Assembly (NCBI RefSeq): GCF_000011305.1
Contig: NC_004369.1
Span: forward strand, 62,001-126,000
Length of the DNA stretch: 64,000 nucleotides
Direction of reading: 5' to 3'
Source of the DNA: Corynebacterium efficiens YS-314
GTDB lineage: Bacteria; Actinomycetota; Actinomycetes; Mycobacteriales; Mycobacteriaceae
Shown piece after piece: positions 1 through 8,943 of the stretch. Made by a program: the position numbers and the translations under genes. Under the pieces are notes generated by a model. It was not told the origin of the DNA. It ran no database searches and was given only the letters and a program-made list of their open reading frames with translations. Position 1 is the stretch's first letter. Every line of letters begins with the position of its first letter.

Positions 1-24
1 CCCCGGGACGGGTGGGACCAAGCT

Positions 25-68
25 CCTTATGGAGGGCAATTCCCCCGCAATTACCCCCTCCATAAAGG
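25..68. repeat. Inverted pair of the CTTATGGAG word
   Basis: The arms are CCTTATGGAGGG at 25-36 and CCCTCCATAAAGG at 56-68, complementary except for one bulged A, around a 19-nt loop. It could act as a terminator for a gene that lies before the window, but no coding sequence is visible upstream and the T-tract is poor. It is one of several head-to-head pairs of the iterated word. Confidence 0.5.
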
Positions 69-240
69 CCGTCCCTCCAGGGTGCATACCCATTAGGAAC
101 AACGCTATGCCTTAAAGGTATTTCCCATCGGCGCCCTGCACGATCACTATATGTTGCAGATCACATAACAGCTTTTATGCGGGATGGGTCATAACCGGGA
201 CGTTGGTTCCCCGCCCGCACGCCGATGAAAGGAACAGACA

Positions 241-1329
241 ATGTTGGATTCCGCATTCCGCGCCATTGGAAAGATCCCCGGCGCATTGATGGTGGTGCCT
301 CTCTTCCTCGGTGCCCTGGTCAATACCTTCGCCCCGGGCATTCTGGATATCGGCAGCTTCACCACGGCTCTGTTCAGGGATGGCACCGCGGTGCTGATCG
401 GTCTCTTCTTCCTGGCCGTTGGTTCACAGATCAGCCTGAAGACCGCGGGTCCCGCACTGGAGAAGGGCGGTGTCCTCCTGGTGGCCAAGTACGGCATCGC
501 CGTCGTCATCGGTCTGTCCGTGGCGTTCTTCGCCCCCAACGGTGTTCTCCTCGGCCTGCTGCCCCTGGCCATCATCGCGGCGATGTCCAACTCGAATGGC
601 TCCCTCTACAGCGCGCTCATGCAGCAGTTCGGTTCCAAGACCGACAAGGGTGCCATCTCGGTGCTCTCCATCAACGATGGACCGTTCCTCACCATGATCG
701 CCCTCGGTGCAGCCGGCTTCGCCGACTTCCCGCTTACCGCTCTGCTCGCCGCGATCCTGCCGATGCTCATCGGTTTCGCCCTGGGCAACCTGTCGCCCAT
801 TGCACGTAACTTCCTGGCCCCGGGTCAGGCTCTGATCATCCCCTTCGTGGCCTTCGCCATCGGTGCCGGCATTGACTTCAGTGTCCTCCTGGCCTCCGGT
901 CTGGCTGGTGTCCTCCTCGGGCTCATGACCCTGGTCTTCTCCGGTGGTGCGGCTGTCCTGGCGGTCTACCTCTGGCACCGCATCCGCCGGACCCCGAAGC
1001 AGGCACGCAACATGGTCTCCGGCGTGGCGGAAAGCGCTGTTGCCGGTAACGCGATTGCCACCCCGGCCGCACTCGCGGCGATCGATCCCTCCTTCGAGGC
1101 CATCCAGGGCCAGGCTACTGTCCAGATTGCGGCCGCAGTTGTGGTAACCGCCCTCATCGCCCCCTTCATGGTTGCCTTCGTCTCCCGCTGGCAGGCCAAG
1201 CATGGCATCACCAAGGAAGCCGAGGATGCCTACTTCGATGGCAACCTGCCATCCACCACCACGGTGGCATCCATCTCGGTGGAGGCGGACACCGAACGTG
1301 TCGGTGCCGGCGTGGGTGACCCCCGGTAA
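241..1329 (+). CDS. kdgT: 2-keto-3-deoxygluconate permease family (KdgT-like)
   Basis: This 362-residue, strongly hydrophobic protein matches the KdgT family of proton-coupled 2-keto-3-deoxygluconate importers in the cytoplasmic membrane. About ten hydrophobic segments are visible. Characteristic stretches include the N-terminal KIPGALMVVPLFLGALVNT, the AMSNSNGSLYSALM block near residue 120, SINDGPFLTM near residue 145 and GVAESAVAGNAIATPAA near residue 260. The start is supported by an AAAGGA ribosome site about 7 nt upstream. The gene stands alone and converges on a LysR-type gene. No other pectin or hexuronate gene is visible nearby, so the true substrate is uncertain even though the family call is firm. 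Confidence 0.85.
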   Translation: MLDSAFRAIGKIPGALMVVPLFLGALVNTFAPGILDIGSFTTALFRDGTAVLIGLFFLAVGSQISLKTAGPALEKGGVLLVAKYGIAVVIGLSVAFFAPNGVLLGLLPLAIIAAMSNSNGSLYSALMQQFGSKTDKGAISVLSINDGPFLTMIALGAAGFADFPLTALLAAILPMLIGFALGNLSPIARNFLAPGQALIIPFVAFAIGAGIDFSVLLASGLAGVLLGLMTLVFSGGAAVLAVYLWHRIRRTPKQARNMVSGVAESAVAGNAIATPAALAAIDPSFEAIQGQATVQIAAAVVVTALIAPFMVAFVSRWQAKHGITKEAEDAYFDGNLPSTTTVASISVEADTERVGAGVGDPR

Positions 1330-1351
1330 TTAACTTCTCACCGCAGATGGA

Positions 1352-1384
1352 AACACCATCAATCCAGACCGGATTGGTGGTGTT
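1352..1384. terminator. Hairpin between convergent kdgT and LysR genes
   Basis: The arms 1352-1365 and 1371-1384 pair over 14 bp with one G-T pair around the loop AGACC. The hairpin overlaps the stop codon of the minus-strand regulator and could terminate transcription from both sides. U-tracts are short, so efficiency is unknown. Confidence 0.6.
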
Positions 1385-2288
1385 CTTCCTGTTGGATGTT
1401 GCGCGCATGTAGAGCGGCGGTGTCCAACAGGGGTTTGAGTTGCCGGAGGATGGGGGAGCGGTTGCCCTTGAGCCACGCCAGTGCGAGGCCGATGGTTGGT
1501 CCTCCCGAAACCTCGCGCATCCGCAGCTCCCCCATCGGTTGGGGGATGGACCCGTGTGGCACGAGGGCTATCCCCAGCCCTGCTGAGACAAGTGCCAGCA
1601 CCGTGGAGGTCTCCGGTGCATGGTGGGCAACTCTCAACTCAAATCCCGCCTGGTGGGCTGCGTGTCTGATGATCTGTTCCGCAGCTGAACCCTCCTTGAA
1701 TGCAATGATCGGGTGCTCAGCCAGATCGGTGAAGGGGATGGTGCCCTCCTGGTCATAGAGGGGATGCCCGGGATGCACCGCGAGCATGAAATCATCCACA
1801 CCGAAACTCTCCAGTTCAATATCCGGTGAGGACACCGGCGGTCGGAGCACCGCGGCATCGAGCTGCCGGGTGAACAGCAGGCGCTCGAGGTCAGGGGTGA
1901 GTTTCTCCCCACTGACCCGCACCTCCACTTCGGGGAGCTGGATGGTGATCTGTTTCAGCAACTGGGGCATCAGCTGATGGGTGGCTGTACCGACGAACCC
2001 CAATCGAAGGACACCCATGGATCCCTGACCAATCGCCCGGACATCCCGTTCGACCTCCTCCAGTTCGTTGAGGATGGCCGGCGCCCGCTCGGCGAGGAAG
2101 GACCCAGCGGCGGTCAGCTCCACTCCCTGACTTGTCCGTTCGAACAGGGGTGTCCCGATCTGCTTTTCCAGCAACCTGATCTGCCGGGAGAGCGGCGGCT
2201 GGGAGATGTGGAGATCGTCCGCGGCCCGGCTGAAGTTCCGGGCGGAGGCGACAGCGAGGAAGTACTTGAGTTGGCGGGCTTCGATCAT
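1359..2288 (-). CDS. LysR-type transcriptional regulator
   Basis: A 309-residue LysR-family regulator. Residues 1-60 form the winged helix-turn-helix with the typical YFLAVASARNFSRAAD and ISQPPLSRQI motifs; residues about 90-300 form the periplasmic-binding-protein-like effector domain. The sequence is nearest to the CatR/BenM group, whose members respond to aromatic or related acids. An AGAGGA site lies just before the ATG. LysR genes usually control a divergent neighbour, but here the region upstream holds no divergent start within 370 bp except the fasciclin lipoprotein gene reading away from it. The convergent permease is another possible target. The effector is unknown. Confidence 0.85.
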   Translation of the reverse strand: MIEARQLKYFLAVASARNFSRAADDLHISQPPLSRQIRLLEKQIGTPLFERTSQGVELTAAGSFLAERAPAILNELEEVERDVRAIGQGSMGVLRLGFVGTATHQLMPQLLKQITIQLPEVEVRVSGEKLTPDLERLLFTRQLDAAVLRPPVSSPDIELESFGVDDFMLAVHPGHPLYDQEGTIPFTDLAEHPIIAFKEGSAAEQIIRHAAHQAGFELRVAHHAPETSTVLALVSAGLGIALVPHGSIPQPMGELRMREVSGGPTIGLALAWLKGNRSPILRQLKPLLDTAALHARNIQQEEHHQSGLD

Positions 2289-2661
2289 GGTGTCCTCTGG
2301 GGGTCGGGGCAGTGTCCGTCGGATGATTCCCTGGGTGGGATCAGTGGAGGATCTGCTTCTGCGGATAGTAGTACCAAGGGCGGGAATTAGTCCTTTCTTG
2401 GTACGGACATCGGGGGTGGGGCACTGGCGTTTCCATTACTAGCCAAAGCTAAATAATTAACCTTGGTTAAGTTCTTTTCCATAATTAAATTCATATATCA
2501 CCTTCGGGCCCTGGTAGCTTTCTCCCAAAATTGCAGCGCAGCTGACTTGATTCCTGCCACTTCATTATTTATTCACTGTATTTTTCCTGGTGACTTGAAT
2601 CACTATTTCTACACACGCACACTTGGTGTCACACATCCAGACCTACCGAAAGGCCTTCGCA
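2289..2661. other. AT-rich divergent intergenic region
   Basis: This 373-bp stretch holds the promoters of the LysR gene (leftward) and the fasciclin lipoprotein gene (rightward). It is much richer in A and T than its surroundings. The palindrome TTAACC-TT-GGTTAA at 2457-2470 is a candidate operator. No convincing small gene is seen. Confidence 0.5.
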
Positions 2662-3288
2662 ATGAAGCGCATCCTTGCAGTATCCGGAGTTGTCAGCCTC
2701 GCACTCACCCTGGCTGCATGTGGTGAGGACGACACCACCACCGACACCGGTACCACCACCGCGACCGCCACGGAAGCCGCCACCATGGAGGAGACCACCA
2801 CCGAGGAAACCACGACTGAGGAGACCACCACCGAGGAGACCACCGCTGCTGCGGAAGGCGATGACATCGTCGACACCGCCGCCGGCGCCGGTTCCTTCAA
2901 CACCCTGGTCACTGCAATTCAGGCCGCCGGACTCGAGGAGACCCTCCGCGGCGACGGTCCGTTCACCGTCTTCGCCCCCACCGATGAGGCATTCAACGCC
3001 CTGCCGGAAGGCACCCTGGATGCACTGCTCGCAGACCCACAGGGTGACCTCACCGAGATCCTGACCTACCACGTCGTTGACGGCGAGGTCTTCGCCGCTG
3101 ACGTCCTGGAGATGGACGGCCAGACCGTCGAGACCCTCCAGGGTGGCACCTTCACCGTGGAGATCGAGGGCGAGAACGTCGTGCTTGTCGACACCGCCGG
3201 CAACCGCGTCAATGTCACCGACACCGACATCGAAGCCAGCAACGGTGTCATCCATGTCGTCGACACCGTCCTGAGCCCCACCCCATAA
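2662..3288 (+). CDS. Fasciclin (FAS1) domain lipoprotein
   Basis: A 208-residue exported lipoprotein. Residues 1-20 are a signal peptide ending in the lipobox LTLAAC, so the mature N-terminus should be a lipidated cysteine anchored in the membrane. Residues about 25-70 are a low-complexity linker of repeated TTTEE units. Residues about 75-207 form one FAS1 domain, with [16 protein letters not shown] and a C-terminal [13 protein letters not shown]. The fold is that of mycobacterial MPT70/MPT83 and is generally linked to surface adhesion. I chose the ATG at 2662 because it starts the signal peptide and follows GAAAGG by 8 nt; an earlier in-frame start at 2623 would bury it. It is followed by a strong terminator. 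Confidence 0.85.
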   Translation: MKRILAVSGVVSLALTLAACGEDDTTTDTGTTTATATEAATMEETTTEETTTEETTTEETTAAAEGDDIVDTAAGAGSFNTLVTAIQAAGLEETLRGDGPFTVFAPTDEAFNALPEGTLDALLADPQGDLTEILTYHVVDGEVFAADVLEMDGQTVETLQGGTFTVEIEGENVVLVDTAGNRVNVTDTDIEASNGVIHVVDTVLSPTP

Positions 3289-3321
3289 GGTTTCCAGCAC
3301 TCACACTCACTGACACTCACT

Positions 3322-3363
3322 GATATCGGGCCCCGTCACCATCTGGTGGCGGGGCCCGATATC
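3322..3363 (+). terminator. Strong rho-independent-type terminator
   Basis: The arms 3322-3341 and 3344-3363 pair over 20 bp with one mismatch. It lies 33 bp after the fasciclin gene. A 10-bp direct repeat, CACTCACTGA, precedes it at 3304-3323. Confidence 0.8.
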
Positions 3364-3424
3364 TGTTCCCCGGACGGCAACGGTGTTCTACGCTGGTGAC
3401 ATCACACTTCCCGGGAGGCCGCTT

Positions 3425-3949
3425 ATGGAACAGACACCTGATAAACGCGCGGGCGACGCCGAACGCTCCCACGCACTGGACCGGTTGGGGCAGTACTTCG
3501 CCGACGGATATCTGGACATCACCGAATTCGATGAACGCACCGGCAAGGCGGCGGTGGCGCGCACCCAGGGCGAACTTGAAGCCCTCTTTGCCGACCTGCC
3601 CGAGCAGCAGGACCCCCAGGTCTTCACCGCACCGGTGCCGCGTTCGGAGGTATCGGCCCAGCGGGAACTCGATGAGGTGCTCAGCCGGGGCAAGAAACTC
3701 CAACGCATCGACGGTGCCATCTGGGCCATCGTGCTCATCCTGTTCTTCCTGGGCACCTTCGTGTTCAGCGTGGGATTCGCCTGGGTGCTGTTCCCCCTGG
3801 GTGCCTTCGCCTCCTGGGGTGCCAGATCTGCCCTCGATGTCGGTGATGAGGATGAGGAGCTCATCGAGGAACTGCGCAGCAAGGAACGTGAGGAACGCGC
3901 CGAGCGCCTGAGGCGGGCCGCGGAGCGGCGCCGCGAGCTGGGGCAGTAA
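3425..3949 (+). CDS. DUF1707 / 2TM-domain membrane protein
   Basis: A 174-residue protein. Residues about 8-60 match DUF1707, with the typical AERSHALDRLGQYFADGYLD followed by FDER and ARTQGELEALFADLP. Residues about 97-145 form two membrane segments, followed by a charged helical tail rich in E and R. Such proteins are common in actinobacteria, and their role, perhaps regulatory at the membrane, is not established. The ATG at 3425 follows GGGAGG with 7 nt spacing, which favours it over an earlier in-frame ATG at 3383. The start codon itself overlaps a copy of the CTTATGGA word. Confidence 0.75.
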   Translation: MEQTPDKRAGDAERSHALDRLGQYFADGYLDITEFDERTGKAAVARTQGELEALFADLPEQQDPQVFTAPVPRSEVSAQRELDEVLSRGKKLQRIDGAIWAIVLILFFLGTFVFSVGFAWVLFPLGAFASWGARSALDVGDEDEELIEELRSKEREERAERLRRAAERRRELGQ

Positions 3950-4151
3950 CCCGCAGTAACCGGCCACTAACAATCCCACTGCAGACCGCACACCCCGCTC
4001 CCCGGGTGCGGGAGGTGGGGTGGGTGGGGCGTCGACAAGCATGGGCGGGTGGCTTCCCCGCATCGGTACCGTGGGGGATCAGATGCCTGATGATCTTCAG
4101 AGGCAGGGGGCAGTGATGGCCAGGAAGCAGAACATGTCATAGCGGCTGCGA

Positions 4152-5429
4152 TTGGCGGCGGTGCAGTACCGGTACAAGGAGAGCCTGTTCGCCTATCCCA
4201 CCCTGTTGATGCTGGCAGGCGTGGTGCTGGCGGTGATCACCACGATGGCTGATGATGAGCTCGGGCATGACACGGATCTGCCGTTCACACTGTCGATGAG
4301 CAGTAACGCCGCGATGTGGCTGCTGTCCACGGTGGCGGGTGCGATGATCACCACGGTCGGTGTGGTCTTCTCCCTGACGGTGGTCAGTCTGCAGCTCGCC
4401 AGTGACCAGTTCTCGCCACGGGTGATGCGCACCTTCATCCGGGACCGGGTGAGTCAGCAGGTGATCGGACTGCTGGTGGCCACGTTCGTCTACTGCGTGC
4501 TGGTGTTGCCGAATGTCAGTGGGGAGGCCACCGACCCGGCCCCGCAGATCTCGGTGACCGTGGCGATGATCCTCACCGTGATCACCGTGGTGGGGATTCT
4601 CGCGCACCTGGATCACCTCGCCCATGGTCTGCAGGTGGGGAACGTGGCCAATGAGATCGTGGAGGAGGGTCTGCGGGTGGCCGGGGAGCGTGAGGGCGTG
4701 CCCGAGGGTTTGCACACCGCGGACCTGCAGGATTTCCGTGAGGTGCCCCGTGATGCCCAGGCCATCCCGGCCCACCGCAGCGGGTGGGTGGCGCAGGTGG
4801 ACCTCGACCACCTGTTCAGATCCACCCCGCCCGGCACCACGGTGCGGATGGAAACCCGCATCGGTGCCTTCATCCATGCCGGTGAACCACTGTTGCTGGT
4901 GTGGCCGGCGCCGGGGGAGGGGGCACCGGATCTGGGGCAGGCGGTGGAGATCTCCCATTCCCGCGCGATGCTGCAGGACACTGATTTCGCCATCCGTCAG
5001 CTGGTGGATATCGGTCTGCGTGCCCTGGACAGCGAGGATCCCACCACCACCATTGAGGTCACCCTGCGGCTGGGTACCCTGTTGCGCACCGTGCTCACCA
5101 CGCCCCTGGCACCCGAGGCCCTGCGAGACGATGAGGGTCGCGCGGTGATCCAGCCCTGGAATCTCACCCATGCGGAGTACATCGACCACGCCTTCGACCA
5201 GCTGCGCCTGGCCTCCCGCGCGCAACCCGAGGTGTTCGCCACCCTGCTGCGGGTGCTGCGCATGCTCATCGATCACGTTGCCCGGGACCACCCCGGGTTG
5301 GTTCCCGTCCTCGACCGCCAGCGTCGCCTCATCCAGGAATCCCTGCCCACCGACATCCACCCCGAGGACCTCGCCCGCCTGCGCTCGCTCGCCTCCGACA
5401 AGGCGGACCCGGCGGACCACAGCCGTTAA
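4152..5429 (+). CDS. DUF2254 predicted membrane protein, start disrupted
   Basis: A 425-residue protein with several N-terminal membrane segments (about residues 10-30, 55-75, 105-120, 133-155) and a soluble C-terminal half. It matches DUF2254, a family of unknown function; the block TVGVVFSLTVVSLQLASDQF is characteristic. The reading frame can only be opened at TTG 4152 or a later codon, and no ribosome site precedes that TTG. Thirty-six bases upstream in the same frame lies ATG 4116 with a good GGGGG site 5 nt before it, but a TAG codon at 4140 separates the two. The gene may therefore carry a nonsense mutation near its 5' end. Actual translation is uncertain. Confidence 0.65.
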   Translation: MAAVQYRYKESLFAYPTLLMLAGVVLAVITTMADDELGHDTDLPFTLSMSSNAAMWLLSTVAGAMITTVGVVFSLTVVSLQLASDQFSPRVMRTFIRDRVSQQVIGLLVATFVYCVLVLPNVSGEATDPAPQISVTVAMILTVITVVGILAHLDHLAHGLQVGNVANEIVEEGLRVAGEREGVPEGLHTADLQDFREVPRDAQAIPAHRSGWVAQVDLDHLFRSTPPGTTVRMETRIGAFIHAGEPLLLVWPAPGEGAPDLGQAVEISHSRAMLQDTDFAIRQLVDIGLRALDSEDPTTTIEVTLRLGTLLRTVLTTPLAPEALRDDEGRAVIQPWNLTHAEYIDHAFDQLRLASRAQPEVFATLLRVLRMLIDHVARDHPGLVPVLDRQRRLIQESLPTDIHPEDLARLRSLASDKADPADHSR

Positions 5430-5463
5430 AAGCGTGCTTGTCGACGCCTCCCTGCCGGACCCC

Positions 5464-6231
5464 TCACACCGTGTGCGGGAAGATCCGCCGGCCGAGCCGC
5501 AGATCCGCCCAGTCCAGCGGCTCATCCGAGATACTGACGATCAGTTTCGACTTGTCATCCAGCTCACCGGCGGCCTCATACTCCTCGGCGCTCTGGGTGT
5601 CATCGACAAAGATGAAGAAGGGATAGTCCAGGCAGTCATCGTTCATCTCCCGTAGCTCACGCTCCGCCCTGACCGGATCCACGGTGGGGTCGGGCGGCAG
5701 GTAGCGGGCCACATCGATCGGGATGCGGCGCTTGATCTCCGGGATCAGTTCCACGGAACCTGCGATGTCGAACTCCTCCGCCAGTTGCAGCGCACTCTGG
5801 GCGGTGGCCACCGCCTGCGACATCGACGCGTTGCGACGCACCGTGATGCTCAGGCTCTCCACCAGCTGCTCCAACAACAACACCCGCCGGGTGAGATCAA
5901 CCCGGGCGCGGTCCTCCCCGAGGGCATCGATCATGGCGTGCGCGAAGGCGAGTTCCACGTAGTACTGCACAGCCCCCACCGGGCGCCCCGCGTGCAGCAG
6001 CAGGTCCGGGTCCTCCTCGTAGTAGTGGTGGAGCTGGCAGAAGGTGGTGATGGATTCCCGCAACGCCTCCACGAACGCCATGTGCTGCAGATCGAAGGCG
6101 GCATCACCATGGGGAAAGACATCGATGTCGACCGAGACGGTGGCATCGGGCAGATCGTAGGTCACGGTGACCTGCGGGTCGAACCCCTCCGGATCATCGG
6201 AGGGGTGGTCGGCATAATCATCGGGGTGCAT
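5464..6231 (-). CDS. Conserved hypothetical protein
   Basis: A 255-residue acidic soluble protein that I do not recognise. It lacks a signal peptide and membrane segments. Visible features are an aspartate- and proline-rich N-terminus, a helical middle with ARVDLTRRVLLLEQLVESL, and a C-terminal part beginning at ERELREMNDDCLDYPFFIFVDD. The start at 6231 is supported by an AGGA site about 8 nt upstream. It converges on the DUF2254 gene, with only 34 bp between their stops, and it lies downstream of the FUSC-like gene in the same direction with a 62-bp gap. A functional link with the FUSC-like protein is possible but not shown. Confidence 0.6.
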   Translation of the reverse strand: MHPDDYADHPSDDPEGFDPQVTVTYDLPDATVSVDIDVFPHGDAAFDLQHMAFVEALRESITTFCQLHHYYEEDPDLLLHAGRPVGAVQYYVELAFAHAMIDALGEDRARVDLTRRVLLLEQLVESLSITVRRNASMSQAVATAQSALQLAEEFDIAGSVELIPEIKRRIPIDVARYLPPDPTVDPVRAERELREMNDDCLDYPFFIFVDDTQSAEEYEAAGELDDKSKLIVSISDEPLDWADLRLGRRIFPHTV

Positions 6232-6293
6232 GGGCGTGATCCTGTCGGGAGATCAATAGGTGATCCGTTCATCATGCCTCATGATCACCGGTG

Positions 6294-7406
6294 TTATTGC
6301 AGGATCTCCTCGCGCCGGGCGACGCGGACCTCGTCGACAAGCGAGACGATATAACGCAGCGTGGTGATCAGCGAACCGTACACCGGCCACAGTTTGCGGG
6401 GTAGGTCCTCATCATCGGACATCTGGTGGGCGAGATCATCGAGGCGGTCCTGCAGCTGTGCGGAATTGGTGTTGATGCCCGGATCGGAGATCGCCCTGCC
6501 GGTGTCGCGGGCGATGGTCGACCACTGTTCGCGGAAGCGGGTGTCCCAGGCCCCCTCCTCATAGGTGGCGGCGTGCAGGATGTGGGTGATGGTGCGCAGA
6601 TGGGCCAGACCATCCCGGGCATCCTGCACCAGCTCCTCCCAATCGGGGCTCTCCACCGGGACGGGCACATGCCGGCGTTTACGCAGGATCCGGTGGCGGG
6701 GGTTCGCACGTCTGCTCTCCCGGGCGAACTTCACCGTGGACCAGGCGGAATCCAACTCCGCATCCACCGACTCAATCTCCCGGATCCACCCCTCCACGCA
6801 TTCGGTGTCCCACGACGAGGAGATCTCCTCGCCCATATTCTCCAGCACCTCGCCCATGCGCCGGGCCACATTATCCAGGTAATTCGCCGCCTGTCTATCC
6901 CGCAGGGGTGGCATCACCAGCATGTTCACCAGCACACCGATGAGCACACCCACAATGATCTCCAGCATGCGTTCATCGAAATTGCGTGACTCGTCGGTGA
7001 ACCCATCACTGAGCAGGAAGATCGCGGTGGTGGCCACCGTGATGCCCTCCTCCCGGATCCACCTGATCCGCGCGATGAGCATGCCGATGAGGATGGCCAG
7101 CGCATACGTCCATAGAGTCACCCCCAGGAACTGGCCCACCAGGAAGGTCACCACGATGCCCAGCACCGACGCGATCGTCGACTGCACACCCCGCGACAGG
7201 GTCCGGTAGGCGGTGGCCTGGATGGTCAGCAGCGCAGTCCACGGCGCCAGGAAGGGCAGGGAGGTCTGGAGGAGATTCACCGACACCCACCACGCCAGGG
7301 TGGTGGCGAAGACGATCTTGACCGTCTGCACCATCGAGATCCGGAATTCCGGTCGCCTCCACCGTTCCGTAAACGGGGTGGTGAGGCGGTTCACGGCTGT
7401 GTTCAT
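6294..7406 (-). CDS. FUSC / aromatic acid exporter-like membrane protein
   Basis: A 370-residue membrane protein. The first half (residues about 20-170) has five or six hydrophobic segments with the family hallmark of a WWVSVNLLQ and APWTALLTIQATAYRTLSRG block; the second half is a long soluble helical domain. This layout fits the FUSC/ArAE group, whose characterised members export aromatic acids or similar compounds. The start chosen is ATG 7406: a TAGAGT element lies exactly 7 nt before it, as expected of a leaderless transcript, whereas no ribosome site is present. GTG 7415 in the same frame is the alternative. The substrate is unknown. Confidence 0.75.
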   Translation of the reverse strand: MNTAVNRLTTPFTERWRRPEFRISMVQTVKIVFATTLAWWVSVNLLQTSLPFLAPWTALLTIQATAYRTLSRGVQSTIASVLGIVVTFLVGQFLGVTLWTYALAILIGMLIARIRWIREEGITVATTAIFLLSDGFTDESRNFDERMLEIIVGVLIGVLVNMLVMPPLRDRQAANYLDNVARRMGEVLENMGEEISSSWDTECVEGWIREIESVDAELDSAWSTVKFARESRRANPRHRILRKRRHVPVPVESPDWEELVQDARDGLAHLRTITHILHAATYEEGAWDTRFREQWSTIARDTGRAISDPGINTNSAQLQDRLDDLAHQMSDDEDLPRKLWPVYGSLITTLRYIVSLVDEVRVARREEILQ

Positions 7407-7413
7407 GACCGCC

Positions 7414-7419
7414 ACTCTA
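7414..7419 (-). promoter_or_regulatory. -10 element of a leaderless FUSC-like transcript
   Basis: TAGAGT on the minus strand lies 7 nt before ATG 7406, placing the transcript start at or beside the start codon. Confidence 0.45.
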
Positions 7420-7659
7420 GGGAGTCGACGTGGGGGTTGTCAGGGGAAGGGCTGTCGGGTGCCTGTGGGAGGGTACCCAGACGACCTGCCCAGTCGGGGG
7501 TCGGGATAAATCATGCACCTGTCCTGGCTGGGGTTGAGGAAATATCAGCATCTCAACTCCCATGATTGCCACCGAAATCAATTCTGTAACCACCGTCATA
7601 TACATAAAAATGTATGCTTATTTTTACTCATCGCCCAGACGAGTTCACAACCAGATAGT
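7416..7659. other. AT-rich intergenic stretch
   Basis: It is visibly AT-rich from about 7540 to 7640. The palindrome ATACAT-AAAA-ATGTAT at 7600-7615 could be an operator. No gene is seen here; the coding-like remnant begins just after it. Confidence 0.4.
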
Positions 7660-7872
7660 GGCTTGATCAATGCCCACGACACACCCCGTGGTTCTACCAG
7701 AGGTGTCGGCATCAGGTGGCTGGGCCAGTTCACCTACGTGGATGTCCCACCGGAGGGTGTGCCCATGGCGCCGCCGACCCACCCCGATGCCCGCTTCTAC
7801 GGCACCACCGAGATTCCCAACATTGTTGAGCAGACCGCTGGCAAGATCCAGGAGAAGATGAACCGGGAATAA
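7660..7872 (+). pseudogene. Remnant: C-terminal coding fragment without a plausible start
   Basis: From about 7660 to the stop at 7872 the sequence has the base and codon pattern of a normal gene of this genome and encodes a 60-70 residue tail containing IRWLGQFTYVDVPPEGV and ending KIQEKMNRE. Upstream, the same frame runs through AT-rich, clearly non-coding DNA to an ATG at 7513 that has no ribosome site. I read this as the truncated 3' end of a lost gene, though a short real protein starting at ATG 7765 cannot be excluded. The family was not recognised. Confidence 0.35.
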
Positions 7873-7944
7873 CAAAAACCCGGACGAGACGGTGGCGGCG
7901 CGGATAGGTTCGCTGCCATACCCCGACAAGGAAGGCTGAACCCG

Positions 7945-8940
7945 ATGCTGAGCCGGCTTGACGACGACCTTCACTCCGACCGCCCCCTGGTGGTCTTCCT
8001 CGGCGACAACATTGATGAGGAAGACCACGATGTGTTGTTCCCCGCGATGCATGAACGCGGGGTGGCGGTGGTGCGCGTGCACCCGGATGACCTGGTCGTG
8101 GAAATGACCGACACCGGCATCGGGTTCTTCGTGGCGGGTCAACGCCTTGAACCCGACCTGGTGATCGGATGGGTGCTCGACGAGCTGCTCATCCCCGGCA
8201 TGGCGCACCTGGATGTGTTCCGTCGCGCCGGGATCCCCGTGATCAATGATGCGGTCACCCTCTTCCGCGCGCAGAACAAGTACCTGGACAGCTCCATGCT
8301 GAGCCTGGCCGGTGCACTGGGGTATCCGGTGCTCACCGGCCACGACCCGGAGGCACTGGAGAAGTGGGTGCGGGATCTCGACGGCCCGGCGGTGATCAAA
8401 CCGCTTGTCGGTTTCGGCGGACGGGGCCTGCGCAAAATCGAGGGTGAAAACGACCTGCAGGACCTCCTGACGGAGCTGCGTCGCGACGGTGGCTCCTACT
8501 ACGCCGTGCCGTGGATCGATAACCCCGGCCGTGACATCCGCGTCTACACCATCAACCACCAGCCGGTGTTCGCCATGTACCGCTACGCCCCGCCGGGTAA
8601 ATGGATCACCAATATCCGCGCCGGCGGTGGGTTGGCCATGTGTCCGCTCACCGACGAGATCGCTGCGGTGGCGCGCCGGGCTTCCCAGGCTGCCGGCACC
8701 CTCATCGGTGGTATCGACATCGGGGAGAACACCGCCACCGGCGAACTCGTGGTCTATGAGGTCAATTCCTGCCCCACCTGTGAGCCTTCGGCGCTTGAAG
8801 CCCTGGCGGATTTCCTCGCCCTGGCCGCCCGCGACCTCGACCACGCCCTGGTCACCTGGGAGCCGTCAAAGGTCTATACCGACCTGGACACCGATCCCGA
8901 CCTCTTCCATAAGAGCAAACGGGGGCTGTTGCGCGCATAA
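7945..8940 (+). CDS. RimK-type ATP-grasp ligase
   Basis: A 331-residue soluble enzyme of the ATP-grasp superfamily, closest to RimK-like glutamate or amino-acid ligases. A preATP-grasp N-terminal domain (residues 1-110) is followed by the ATP-binding core: GPAVIKPLVGFGGRGLRKI near residue 148-166, the DIRVYTINHQPVFAMYRY strand near 193-210, and metal-binding IDIGE plus VYEVNSCP near 258-275. These enzymes form an acyl phosphate and couple it to an amine. The acceptor here is unknown. An AAGGA-type site precedes the ATG. The gene converges on the large minus-strand gene next to it, with 3 bp between the stops, where a copy of the second iterated word is located. Confidence 0.8.
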   Translation: MLSRLDDDLHSDRPLVVFLGDNIDEEDHDVLFPAMHERGVAVVRVHPDDLVVEMTDTGIGFFVAGQRLEPDLVIGWVLDELLIPGMAHLDVFRRAGIPVINDAVTLFRAQNKYLDSSMLSLAGALGYPVLTGHDPEALEKWVRDLDGPAVIKPLVGFGGRGLRKIEGENDLQDLLTELRRDGGSYYAVPWIDNPGRDIRVYTINHQPVFAMYRYAPPGKWITNIRAGGGLAMCPLTDEIAAVARRASQAAGTLIGGIDIGENTATGELVVYEVNSCPTCEPSALEALADFLALAARDLDHALVTWEPSKVYTDLDTDPDLFHKSKRGLLRA

Positions 8941-8943
8941 CGC

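Noticed and set aside
150..172. ATGT-N8-ACAT repeat before kdgT as a GlxR (CRP-type) site
   Set aside because: It lacks the TGTGA/TCACA half-sites on one side, so it does not fit the GlxR consensus well enough.
424..1203. Long open frames opposite kdgT and many other genes
   Set aside because: These are mirror frames of GC-rich coding DNA; they lack ribosome sites and typical protein composition.
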